This document shows positions 34,467 to 42,365 of a stretch of 64,000 nt of DNA, piece by piece. The notes under the pieces are model-generated. The model saw nothing but the letters and a program-made list of their open reading frames with translations. It searched no databases and was not told the DNA's origin. The stretch covers positions 38,970 through 102,969 of the forward strand of contig JANXTR010000021.1 in the NCBI GenBank assembly GCA_025352325.1. The letters are read 5' to 3'. Source of the stretch: Microbacteriaceae bacterium. GTDB taxonomy: Bacteria; Actinomycetota; Actinomycetes; Actinomycetales; Microbacteriaceae. A program made the position numbers and the translations under genes. Within the stretch, counting starts at the first letter, position 1. Each line of letters starts with the position of its first letter.

Positions 34467-35896
34467 GAGTGGACTCTCGGTTCGTAGCGGGTGATGGGGA
34501 ATGCGGTAACGACCAGCGCGCGGAGCGCCTCCAGGTCGCCGTCGACGAAGCCCTGGGCGCGGGCCTGTACTAACACGTTACCGATCGCGGTGGCCTCGAC
34601 GGGGCCGGCGACGACCGGGAGCCCTGTCGCGTCGGCGGTGAGCTGGCAGAGCAGCGTGTTCTGGCTGCCGCCGCCGACGATGTGCACGACCGAGACGGTG
34701 GCGCCACTCAGCTCGCGGGCCGCCGCGATGGCGAGTGCGTAGGCATCCGCGAGGCTCTGCAGGATCGAGCGCGCCAACTCGGGGCGCGAGCCGGGAGCCC
34801 GGATGCCGCGTTCGCCGAACCAGGCCTCGATGCGGCCCGCCATCTCGCCGGGCGCCAGGAACGCCTCATCGTCGGCATCGAAGACGGGCACATCGCCCGA
34901 CACGGCGGCCGCCTGCGCGATGAGCGTGGGCAGTGAGATCGTCTCGCCGGTCTTCTCCCACTCGCGCACGCACTCGCTGAGCAGCCACAGGCCCATGACG
35001 TTGTGCAGGTAGCGGACGCGGCCGTCGACGCCGCCCTCGTTGGTGAACCCGGCGAGTCGGCTGGCCTCGCTGAGCACCGGGCGCTCGAGCTCGACCCCGA
35101 CGAGCGACCAGGTCCCGCTCGAGATGTACGCAAAATCGGGCCCGGATGCCGGGATCGCGACGATCGCCGAGGCCGTGTCATGCGATCCGACGGCCGTGAC
35201 CACCGCGTGCGTCGGCCCGACCCCGCGCACGGCGGAAGGGGCGAGCCCCCCGATCTCCGTCCCGGCGTCGACCAGCGAGCGGAAGATTCCACGCGGGATG
35301 TCGAGGCGTTCCGCCAGCGCGAAGTCCCAGTCGCCGGTCTCGACCCCGAGCAGTCCGGTGGTGGACGCGTTCGTGCGCTCGGTGACGCTGCGACCGGTCA
35401 GCCAGAAGCTGAGCAGGTCGGGCAGCAGCAGGAACGAGTCCGCGAGCTCGAGCGTGCCGGCCGCCCGGTCGGCGGCGAGCTGGAAGACGGTGTTGAACGA
35501 GAGGTGCTGCAGGCCGTTGACCGCGTACAGCTCCTCGGCCGAGACCCGGGCGTGCACGGCGTCGACGGCCGGGAGGTTGCGCTCGTCGCGGTAGGTGTAT
35601 GGAGTGCCGAGCATCCGGCCGTCGCGCATCAGTGCGTAGTCGACGGCCCAGGAGTCGATGCCGATGCTGCTGAGCTGCTGCTCCTGGCGGACCGCGGCGG
35701 CGAGCCCCTCGACCACGTCGCGGTAGAGCTCGAGCACGCTCCAGTGCAGCCCGTCGAGCGTCCGGACCGGCGCGTTGCTAAAGCGCGCGACATCCGTCAA
35801 CCGGATCTCGTTCTGCCCGACGTAGCCCAGGACGACCCGGCCGCTGGTTGCCCCGAGGTCGACGGCAGCGACGGCTCCTCCAGATCGTGCGCTCAC
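34463..35896 (-). CDS. rhaB: L-rhamnulokinase
   Basis: 477 residues from GTG, FGGY carbohydrate kinase. Phosphorylates L-rhamnulose at O1. AAVDLGATSGRVVLGYV (phosphate loop), IGIDSWAVDYALM, YTYRDERN and YISSGTWSLVGVELE are rhamnulokinase landmarks; HIVGGGSQNTLLCQLTADAT is the ATP-site loop. The position between the aldolase fusion and an AKR in the rha operon agrees. Its GTG overlaps the stop of a 54-codon ORF by four bases. Confidence 0.93.
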   Translation of the reverse strand: MSARSGGAVAAVDLGATSGRVVLGYVGQNEIRLTDVARFSNAPVRTLDGLHWSVLELYRDVVEGLAAAVRQEQQLSSIGIDSWAVDYALMRDGRMLGTPYTYRDERNLPAVDAVHARVSAEELYAVNGLQHLSFNTVFQLAADRAAGTLELADSFLLLPDLLSFWLTGRSVTERTNASTTGLLGVETGDWDFALAERLDIPRGIFRSLVDAGTEIGGLAPSAVRGVGPTHAVVTAVGSHDTASAIVAIPASGPDFAYISSGTWSLVGVELERPVLSEASRLAGFTNEGGVDGRVRYLHNVMGLWLLSECVREWEKTGETISLPTLIAQAAAVSGDVPVFDADDEAFLAPGEMAGRIEAWFGERGIRAPGSRPELARSILQSLADAYALAIAAARELSGATVSVVHIVGGGSQNTLLCQLTADATGLPVVAGPVEATAIGNVLVQARAQGFVDGDLEALRALVVTAFPITRYEPRVHS

Positions 35897-36057
35897 GCTT
35901 GCGGCGCCTCTCGAAGCGCTCGCGTCAGCTCGCCGCCCGATGCCACATCAAGGCCGGGCCGAGCTGCCGACAGATTTTTGCGGGCAACGTGAGGGATTTC
36001 GAGCGCCGCAGCCTCGATTTGGCAATGCGACACGGGCGGGACCGCTCGCGAGGTCAT
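35893..36057 (-). CDS. 54-codon coupled ORF between the aldolase fusion and rhaB, function unknown
   Basis: Starts MTSRAVPPVSHCQIEAAALE and ends GELTRALREAPQA. Its ATG overlaps the aldolase stop (ATGA) and its stop overlaps the rhaB GTG (GTGA), so a ribosome could pass through all three. No family is recognisable; DVASGGEL recalls a motif of fold III PLP decarboxylases but the rest does not support it. G+C at third positions looks lower than in neighbours. Either a small coupled gene or a remnant kept as a linker. Confidence 0.45.
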   Translation of the reverse strand: MTSRAVPPVSHCQIEAAALEIPHVARKNLSAARPGLDVASGGELTRALREAPQA

Positions 36058-38099
36058 CGCAGGAACGCGGCGGCGACGCCCGCGTCGACCGGGATGTGCA
36101 GGCCGGTGGTGTGCGACAAGTCGGGTCCGGTCAGCACCGACACCGCGTTCGCGACGTTCTCGGGCAGCACCTCGCGCTTGAGGATGGTGCGCTGTGCGTA
36201 GAACTTGCCGAGGTCTTGCTCGTCGATGCCGTAGGTTTTGGCGCGATTCGCACCCCAACCACTGGCGAAGATGCCGGAGCCGCGCACGACGCCGTCGGGG
36301 TTGATCCCGTTGACCTTGATCCCGTGCTCGCCGAGCTCGACCGCGAGCAGGCGCACCTGGTGGGCCTGGTCGGCCTTCGTGGCCGAGTATGCGATGTTGT
36401 TGGGCCCGGCGAACACGCTGTTCTTCGAGGCGATGTAGATCACGTCGCCCCCCATGCCCTGCTCGATCAGCACCGGCGCTGTGGCCTTGCTCACTAAAAA
36501 CGAGCCCTTGGCCATGATGTCGTGCTGGAAGTCCCAGTCGCTCTCGGTGGTCTCCAGCAGCGGCTTGCTCAGGCTGACGCCGGCGTTATTCACGACGATG
36601 TCGATGCCACCGAACGCGAGCACGGCATCCTGCACGCCGCGGGCGATGGCCTCCGCGTCGGTGACGTTCACCGCGACACCGATGGCGACATCGGTGCTGT
36701 TCGGGTACGCAGCGCCGATCTCGGCGGCCGCCTCCTGCGCCTTGGCCAGGTCGAGGTCGGCGATGATCACGCAGGCGCCGTCCGCGGCGAGCCGGGTGGC
36801 GATCGCCTTGCCGATGCCGGATGCCGCCCCGGTGACGAGGGCGACGCGCGTCGCGTGCGACTTCGGTTTCGGCATACGCTGCAGCTTCGCCTCTTCGAGA
36901 GCCCAGTACTCGATGCGGAACTTCTCGAGCTCGTCGATCGGAGCGTAGGTCGAGATGGACTCGGCGCCGCGCATCACATTGATGGCGTTGACGTAGAACT
37001 CGCCGGCGACGCGGGCGGTCTGCTTGTTCGCGCCGAAGCTGAACATGCCGACGCCCGGAACGAGCACGATCAGGGGGTCGGCGCCGCGGATGGCGGGGCT
37101 CTCAGCGGTCGCGTATTTCTCGTAGTACGCCGCATAGTCGGCGCGGTACTCCTCGTGGAGCTCCTTCAGGCGAGCGAGCGACGCCTCGACGGAGGCTCCG
37201 GTCGGCAGGTCGAGCAGCATCGGCTTGACCTTGGTGCGCAGGAAGTGGTCGGGGCAGCTGGTGCCGAGCGCCGCCAGTTTCGGGGCGTGGGCGGATGCCA
37301 GGAAGTCGAGCACGACCTCTGAGTCGATGAAGTGGCCGACCATGGGCTTGTCGTGCGAGGCGAGTCCGCGGATGGTCGGGGCGAGGGCTGCGGCCTTGGC
37401 GCGGCGCTGTGCCTCAGGCAGAGCCGCGTTCTTCGCGACCGCCCGGCCGAACGGAGCCTTCTTGCCGCGCGCGGCAAGGTACTCCTCCGCAGTGCGGATA
37501 ATCCAGAGGCTGTTCGCCTCGGCCTCTTTCGAGGTGTCGCCCCAGGCGGTGATCCCGTGACCGCCCAGGATGCAGCCGATCGCCTGCGGATTGGCTTCCT
37601 TGATGGCCGCGATGTCGAGCCCGAGCTGGAAGCCCGGACGACGCCACGGCACCCAGACGACCTTCTCGCCGAAGGCCTTCTTGGTGAGCTTCTCGCCGTC
37701 CTTCGCGGTGGCGAAGGCGATGCCGGAGTCCGGATGCAGATGGTCGACATGCTTCGCGTCCACCAGTGCGTGCATGGCCGTGTCGATGCTCGGAGCGGCT
37801 CCGCCTTTGCCGAACAGGCAGAAGTCGAAGGCTGCGACCATCTCATCCTCGCGGTCGACGCCGGGGTAGACGTCGACGAGCGCGCGCATCCGGTCGAGGC
37901 GGAGCACCGCGAGACCGGACTTGGTGAGGGTGCCCAGGTCGTCGCCGGAGCCCTTCACCCAGAGCAGCTCGACGGGCTCCCCGGTGACCGGATCGGTCTC
38001 GGTGCCCTTTGCGGAGGTGTTGCCGCCGGCGTAGTTGGTGTTCTTCGGGTCGGCGCCCAGGCGGTTGCTGCGCCTGACCAGGTCGGAGACGGTGCTCAT
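36054..38099 (-). CDS. Bifunctional L-rhamnulose-1-phosphate aldolase / L-lactaldehyde dehydrogenase
   Basis: 681 residues in two domains. Residues 1-420: class II aldolase with LGADPKNTNYAGGNTSAKG, MDALV-like MHALVDAKHVDHLHPDSGIA (zinc histidines) and GHGITAWGDTSKEAE. Residues 430-681: SDR with TGAASGIGKAIA, NNAGVSLSKPLLET, YSATKADQAHQVRLLAVELG. It would cleave L-rhamnulose-1-phosphate to dihydroxyacetone phosphate and L-lactaldehyde and then oxidise the latter to L-lactate. Such fusions occur in rhamnose operons of Bacillus, rhizobia and actinomycetes. Confidence 0.92.
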   Translation of the reverse strand: MSTVSDLVRRSNRLGADPKNTNYAGGNTSAKGTETDPVTGEPVELLWVKGSGDDLGTLTKSGLAVLRLDRMRALVDVYPGVDREDEMVAAFDFCLFGKGGAAPSIDTAMHALVDAKHVDHLHPDSGIAFATAKDGEKLTKKAFGEKVVWVPWRRPGFQLGLDIAAIKEANPQAIGCILGGHGITAWGDTSKEAEANSLWIIRTAEEYLAARGKKAPFGRAVAKNAALPEAQRRAKAAALAPTIRGLASHDKPMVGHFIDSEVVLDFLASAHAPKLAALGTSCPDHFLRTKVKPMLLDLPTGASVEASLARLKELHEEYRADYAAYYEKYATAESPAIRGADPLIVLVPGVGMFSFGANKQTARVAGEFYVNAINVMRGAESISTYAPIDELEKFRIEYWALEEAKLQRMPKPKSHATRVALVTGAASGIGKAIATRLAADGACVIIADLDLAKAQEAAAEIGAAYPNSTDVAIGVAVNVTDAEAIARGVQDAVLAFGGIDIVVNNAGVSLSKPLLETTESDWDFQHDIMAKGSFLVSKATAPVLIEQGMGGDVIYIASKNSVFAGPNNIAYSATKADQAHQVRLLAVELGEHGIKVNGINPDGVVRGSGIFASGWGANRAKTYGIDEQDLGKFYAQRTILKREVLPENVANAVSVLTGPDLSHTTGLHIPVDAGVAAAFLR

Positions 38100-39106
38100 G
38101 CTTCCCGTGCTTTCGGGGAACGGGTGTCGGTCTGGGAGGGATCGTGCTCGACAGCGTCGCCGAGCACCTCGTCGATGCGCGTCATGAGCTCGGCGGGGAT
38201 GACCACGCCGGAGGCCTTGACGTTCTCGGCCACCTGCTCGGGGCGGGATGCTCCGATGATCGCCGCGGCCACGTTCGGGTTCTGCAGCACCCACGCCACC
38301 GCGAGCTGCGCGGAGCTGAGCGAGAGCTCGGCCGCGATCGGGGCGAGGCCCTGCACCCTGGTGAGCACGTCATCCGTCAGCCAGCGCTTCATGGCGCCGG
38401 CGCCACCCTTGTCGTCGGTGGCCCGCGAGCCCTCGAGCAGCGGTGCGCCCGGCTTGTACTTGCCGGTCAGAACGCCCTGTGCGATCGGCGACCAGACGAT
38501 CTGCGAGACGCCGAGCTCGATCGAGGCGGGCACGATCTTGCCTTCGATGACGCGCCAGAGGGCGGAGTACTCGGGCTGGTTCGAGATGAGCTGGATGTTG
38601 AGCTGAGTCGCGAGAGCGTGACCGGCGCGCAGTTGCTCCTCGGTCCACTCGCTGACGCCGATGTAGAGCGCCTTGCCCTGGCGGACGATGTCGGCGAAGG
38701 CCTGGAAGGTCTCCTCCAGCGGCGTCTCGTAGTCGAAGCGGTGCGCCTGGTACAGGTCGACGTAGTCGGTCTGTAGGCGGGTGAGTGAGGCGTCGATCGA
38801 CTCCATGATGTGCTTGCGCGACAGCCCGACGTCGTTGTGCCCCTTGGGGCCGGTCGGGCCGAAGACCTTGGTGAAGATCTCGATGGATGCGCGGCGCTCG
38901 CCCGTCAGGGCCTCACCCAGCACGGTCTCGGCCTTGGTGTTCGCGTAGACGTCTGCGGTGTCGAAGGTCGTGATGCCGGAATCCAGCGCCGCGCGGACGC
39001 AGGCGATCGCCTGATCGTTCTCGACCTGTGAGCCGTGCGTCAGCCAGTTGCCGTAGGTGATCTCCGAGATCTTGAATCCTGAGTTGCCCAGGTAGCGGAA
39101 GTCCAT
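38096..39106 (-). CDS. Aldo-keto reductase (voltage-gated K-channel beta-like group)
   Basis: 336 residues. FRYLGNSGFKISEITYGNWL start, then TTFDTADVYANTKAETVLG (Asp/Tyr), IEIFTKVFGPTGPKG (Lys) and VDLYQAHRFDYETPLEETFQ (His, offset). This group includes the L-glyceraldehyde 3-phosphate reductase YghZ and L-lactaldehyde-type reductases. In the rhamnose operon a role in L-lactaldehyde reduction or detoxification is plausible. It is coupled to the aldolase fusion (ATGA) and starts 6 bp after rhaI. Confidence 0.85.
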   Translation of the reverse strand: MDFRYLGNSGFKISEITYGNWLTHGSQVENDQAIACVRAALDSGITTFDTADVYANTKAETVLGEALTGERRASIEIFTKVFGPTGPKGHNDVGLSRKHIMESIDASLTRLQTDYVDLYQAHRFDYETPLEETFQAFADIVRQGKALYIGVSEWTEEQLRAGHALATQLNIQLISNQPEYSALWRVIEGKIVPASIELGVSQIVWSPIAQGVLTGKYKPGAPLLEGSRATDDKGGAGAMKRWLTDDVLTRVQGLAPIAAELSLSSAQLAVAWVLQNPNVAAAIIGASRPEQVAENVKASGVVIPAELMTRIDEVLGDAVEHDPSQTDTRSPKAREA

Positions 39107-39112
39107 GAGCGC

Positions 39113-40279
39113 TTACGCCCCCCAGCCGGCCTGGTTGCCGCCGACGCGTCCGTCGATGATCGAGGCGCCGTAGCCGCTGGCGGCATACGCGGCCATCGGG
39201 TCGGCGAACAGGCCGCGCGACTCGCGCCACTCGGCGAGCATCGGGCGCACATCCGTGTAGAAGGCGTCCATCAGGATGCCGTTGCCGGCAAGGATGTCCC
39301 CGGCGGCCTGGGCGGCGGCGAGCGCCTCGGTGTCGACGAGCAGCGCGCGCGCCGTCATCTCCTGCACGTTCAGCACGCTGCGGATCTGCCCGGGGATCTT
39401 GTCCTCGATGTTGTGGCACTGGTCGAGCATGAAGGCCACGTCGGAGTCGGCGCCGTAGCCGCCTCCGCGCACGACCTCGACGAGGATGCGGAAGAGCTGG
39501 AACGGATCGGCCGCGCCTACGATGAGGTCGTCATCCGCGTAGAACCGCGAGTTGAAGTCGAACGAGCCGAGCTTGCCGAGGCGGAGCAACTGCATGACGA
39601 TGAACTCGATGTTCGTGCCCGGCGCGTGGTGACCGGTGTCGAGGCAGACCATAGCGCGGTCGCCGAGGGCCGCCACCTGCGCGTAGCTGGTGCCCCAGTC
39701 CGGAACGTCCGTGTGGTAGAAAGCCGGCTCAAAGAACTTGTACTCGAGCACGAGGCGCTGGTTCTCGCCGATGCGCTCGTAGATCTTCGAGAGCGAGTCG
39801 GTGAGCCGGTCCTGGCGGGCCCGCATGTCGTCCTGGCCCGGGTAGTTGGTGCCGTCGGCCAGCCAGATCTTCAGGTCGCGTGATCCGGTCTCGTTCATCA
39901 CGTCGATGCAGGCGAAGTGGTGGTCGGTGGCCTTCTGGCGGATGCGCGGGTCGGAGTGGGTGACGCTGCCGAGCTTGTAGTCGTCGTCCTGGAACGTGTT
40001 CGAGTTCACCGTGCCCAGACCGACCCCGTTGTCGGCGGCGTGACGGGACAGCGCGGCGAAGTCGTCGACCTTGTCCCACGGGATGTGCAGAGCGACCGTC
40101 GGCGCGAGACCGGCGTACTTGTGCACCTGCGCGGCGTCCGACACCTTCTCGAACGGATCCCGGGGGACACCCGGCTGGGTGAAGACCTTGAAGCGGGTGC
40201 CCGAGTTGCCGAAGGCCCAGGACGGGAGTTCGATCGCTTGCTCGGCGAGGCGGGGCGCGATAGACGCGAAGTCAGTCAT
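39113..40279 (-). CDS. rhaI: L-rhamnose isomerase
   Basis: 388 residues; ATG at MTDFASIAPRLAEQ chosen because the family begins there. Xylose-isomerase-like barrel of the RhaI type (Pseudomonas stutzeri/actinomycete form, not E. coli RhaA). Metal ligands appear in VLEYKFFEPAFYHTD, CLDTGHHAPGTNIE and LGSFDFNSRFYADDD. Converts L-rhamnose to L-rhamnulose. First gene of the operon, with a well-formed promoter and a LacI-type operator in the leader. Confidence 0.93.
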   Translation of the reverse strand: MTDFASIAPRLAEQAIELPSWAFGNSGTRFKVFTQPGVPRDPFEKVSDAAQVHKYAGLAPTVALHIPWDKVDDFAALSRHAADNGVGLGTVNSNTFQDDDYKLGSVTHSDPRIRQKATDHHFACIDVMNETGSRDLKIWLADGTNYPGQDDMRARQDRLTDSLSKIYERIGENQRLVLEYKFFEPAFYHTDVPDWGTSYAQVAALGDRAMVCLDTGHHAPGTNIEFIVMQLLRLGKLGSFDFNSRFYADDDLIVGAADPFQLFRILVEVVRGGGYGADSDVAFMLDQCHNIEDKIPGQIRSVLNVQEMTARALLVDTEALAAAQAAGDILAGNGILMDAFYTDVRPMLAEWRESRGLFADPMAAYAASGYGASIIDGRVGGNQAGWGA

Positions 40280-40311
40280 GGGTGTATTCCTCTTCGGACG
40301 GCGGTGGCCGA

Positions 40312-40365
40312 TGAATCGTTTCAATGATGCGTACTGACACTATCCGCGAGCCAAGGACGCGTCAA
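40312..40365 (-). promoter_or_regulatory. rha operon promoter and LacI-type operator
   Basis: Minus strand: -35 TTGACG (40360-40365), 17-bp spacer, -10 TAGTGT (40337-40342). Just downstream of the expected start lies TGAATCGTTTCA (+ strand, 40312-40323), a LacI-type pseudo-palindrome. The same 12-mer, inverted, is found at 42217-42228 upstream of the LacI gene at 42366, so that protein very likely represses this promoter. Confidence 0.7.
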
Positions 40366-40492
40366 GTCGGAGCGCGGACGGGCTCGATCGCCGGCGGTGA
40401 CCGTCCAGTCCATGTTCTGGCGCTGCCGAGACTGGGATGCGGCGGGGCGATGAGCTTGACTCGACTGATCCGGACCGGACAGAGGAGAGCAG

Positions 40493-40687
40493 ATGGGTAT
40501 CGATGTGAAGCGGGATGCGTGCGTCGGCGCGGGGCAGTGCGCTCTGGTCGCCCCCGATGTCTTTGATCAGGACGACGACGGCATCGTGATGCTGCTCCAG
40601 ACCGACCCTGAAGGTGCCGATCTCACCGCGGCCACGAAGGCCGAACGGCTCTGCCCCGCGCGGGCCATCACCGTCACGGCGCGATGA
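40493..40687 (+). CDS. 3Fe-4S ferredoxin (P450 redox partner type)
   Basis: 64 residues. Three cluster cysteines at about 10, 16 and 54 (DACVGAGQCALVAPDVF and RLCPARAI) in the C-x5-C...C-P spacing of actinomycete ferredoxins serving cytochromes P450. Cytoplasmic electron carrier. Preceded by GAGGAG and overlapping the reductase gene by four bases. Confidence 0.92.
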   Translation: MGIDVKRDACVGAGQCALVAPDVFDQDDDGIVMLLQTDPEGADLTAATKAERLCPARAITVTAR

Positions 40688-41877
40688 CGCGGGCGCCCCG
40701 GGTTGTCGTCGTCGGCGCGTCCATCGGCGGCGTGACCGCAGCCGAGACGCTACGTCGGGAGGGCTTCGACGGCGAGATCGTGCTTCTCGGGGACGAGCGC
40801 CACCGGCCGTACCTGCGCCCGCCCCTGTCGAAGCAGATCCTCCTCGGCGAGTGGGAGCCCGACCAGGCGTCGACCCACACCGTCGCGCAGGCCGAGGAGC
40901 TCGACGTGGAACTGCGCACCTCGTGCACGGCTCGGGGCCTGGATGTCGCGGGACGCGTGGTCCGGACCTCGCAGGGCGACCTGGCGTACGACGAGCTGAT
41001 CGTGGCGACGGGGAGCGAACCGCGGCGGCATCCGCTGCTCCCGATGGCGCTGACCCTGCGCACCCTCGAGGACGCGCTGGCGCTGCGCGACGGCCTCCGC
41101 TCAGCACATCGTGTCGCGGTGGTCGGGGCCGGCGTGCTCGGCTCTGAGATCGCGAGCGCCGCGCGGAAGCACGAGGCGGACACCCTGCTGCTCGGGCGGT
41201 CGGGGACGCTCACCCTCGGAGGCGTGGGCACGCTCCTGAGCGACCGGCTCGCGCGACTCCACGAGGACCACGGCGTCGAGCTGGATCTCCGTGCCGAGAT
41301 CGTGGGCGCCGAGTCTGGCCTCGACGGCACCCGTATCGAACTCGCCGACGGGCGCATTGAGCTCGTCGACCTGGTGGTGGCGATGATCGGGGCGACCCCG
41401 CGCACGCGCTGGCTCGACTCCTCGACCCTCACGATCGCCGACGGGGTGGTGTGCGACCGCGGCGGGAGCGCGGCGCCCGGGGTGTCAGCGGTCGGCGACG
41501 TCGCCGCCTGGGTGGATCCGTTTACCGGCCGGCCCTCGCGCGTCGAGCATCAGAGCAACGCGATCGAGCAGGCGATCGCCGTGGCGTTGCGGATCGCGCG
41601 CGGCGAGCTCGGGACGCAGCCGGTGCCGCTGTTCTGGTCCGAGGTGCACGGCACCAGGATCCACGCATACGGCTGGTTCGATCCCGAGCGACCGCTCGTC
41701 GAGGCTGCGGGCGATCCCGGCATCCAGTCCGGGACCTCTGCCACCGACTCCGCGGTGCTCCTGAGTCGGGACGACACCGATCGGGTGCGCGGCGCCATCG
41801 GCTGGAACGCACCACCTCGCGACTTCCGCGCGGCCCGTGCCGCCGTGCTCCGCACTCCGGAACTGATCACCCACTGA
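40684..41877 (+). CDS. Ferredoxin reductase, FAD/NAD(P)-binding
   Basis: 397 residues. FAD loop RVVVVGASIGGVTAAETLRR, R-P-Y/x-R-P-P-L-S-K motif YLRPPLSKQILLGE, NAD(P) loop RVAVVGAGVLGSEIASAARK and the FAD-pyrophosphate motif AVGDVAAWVDPFTG. Passes electrons from NAD(P)H to the ferredoxin just upstream. C-terminal reductase domain WSEVHGTRIHAYGWF present, so full length. The P450 it should serve is truncated immediately downstream. Confidence 0.92.
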   Translation: MTRAPRVVVVGASIGGVTAAETLRREGFDGEIVLLGDERHRPYLRPPLSKQILLGEWEPDQASTHTVAQAEELDVELRTSCTARGLDVAGRVVRTSQGDLAYDELIVATGSEPRRHPLLPMALTLRTLEDALALRDGLRSAHRVAVVGAGVLGSEIASAARKHEADTLLLGRSGTLTLGGVGTLLSDRLARLHEDHGVELDLRAEIVGAESGLDGTRIELADGRIELVDLVVAMIGATPRTRWLDSSTLTIADGVVCDRGGSAAPGVSAVGDVAAWVDPFTGRPSRVEHQSNAIEQAIAVALRIARGELGTQPVPLFWSEVHGTRIHAYGWFDPERPLVEAAGDPGIQSGTSATDSAVLLSRDDTDRVRGAIGWNAPPRDFRAARAAVLRTPELITH

Positions 41878-41892
41878 CGAAAGAAGGACCTC

Positions 41893-42219
41893 ATGTCGAG
41901 CTCCGCAACCTGCCCGTTCCACGCCCGCTCGCTCCCGGGCGACGGCACCCCGCTCGCTCCGTCGCCGCGGATCGCCGAGTGGCGTGAGCGTGCCCCATTC
42001 GTTCCGCTCGACTTCCAGGATGGTCATGAAGGCCTCGCCGCCGTGCGGTACGAGGCCGCCGTGAGCGTGCTCCAGGATCCGCGGTTCAGCATGCGGCCGA
42101 CGCGGATGCCGGTCGGTCCCCCCGCCGACGACGACGGCTCGGCGGAGATCGCGGCCGTGCCGCTCGAATCGCCGGGCGAGCTCGACGAATCCGCCCTGGT
42201 GGCTGACGACTCGTTTTGA
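41893..42219 (+). pseudogene. Truncated cytochrome P450 (N-terminal quarter)
   Basis: 108 residues against about 400 in the family. CPFHARSLPGDGTPLAPSP then GLAAVRYEAAVSVLQDPRFSMRPTRMP fits the N-terminus of bacterial P450s up to the B helix. The I helix, E-x-x-R and the haem cysteine loop are absent. The stop falls inside the LacI operator at 42217. Ribosome site GAAAGAAGGACC is intact, so a short peptide may still be made. Confidence 0.82.
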
Positions 42220-42228
42220 AACGATTCA
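42217..42228. promoter_or_regulatory. LacI-type operator TGAAACGATTCA (second rha site)
   Basis: Exact reverse complement of the site at 40312-40323 in the rhaI leader. It lies 138 bp before the LacI gene start at 42366. Two identical 12-mers at the two expected control points support one regulator for both. Between it and the gene (42229-42365) I see no other gene; promoter position not clear. Confidence 0.65.
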
Positions 42229-42365
42229 CGGGTACCTCTTCGACCCTAGGTCGCGGGCGCGCCGTGCGTCAAGCGCGGGCCTGGTCGGAGCCGTCTGCTG
42301 TGGGGGATCCCGCGGATCACTAGTGTGAGCATTTGCTGGTTCGAACGGGCGAGAGGAGGCTCCGG

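Noticed and set aside
35893..36057. DVASGGEL in the 54-codon ORF as a sign of a diaminopimelate decarboxylase-type fragment
   Set aside because: The motif is short, the flanks do not fit the family, and the expected lysine motif is absent.
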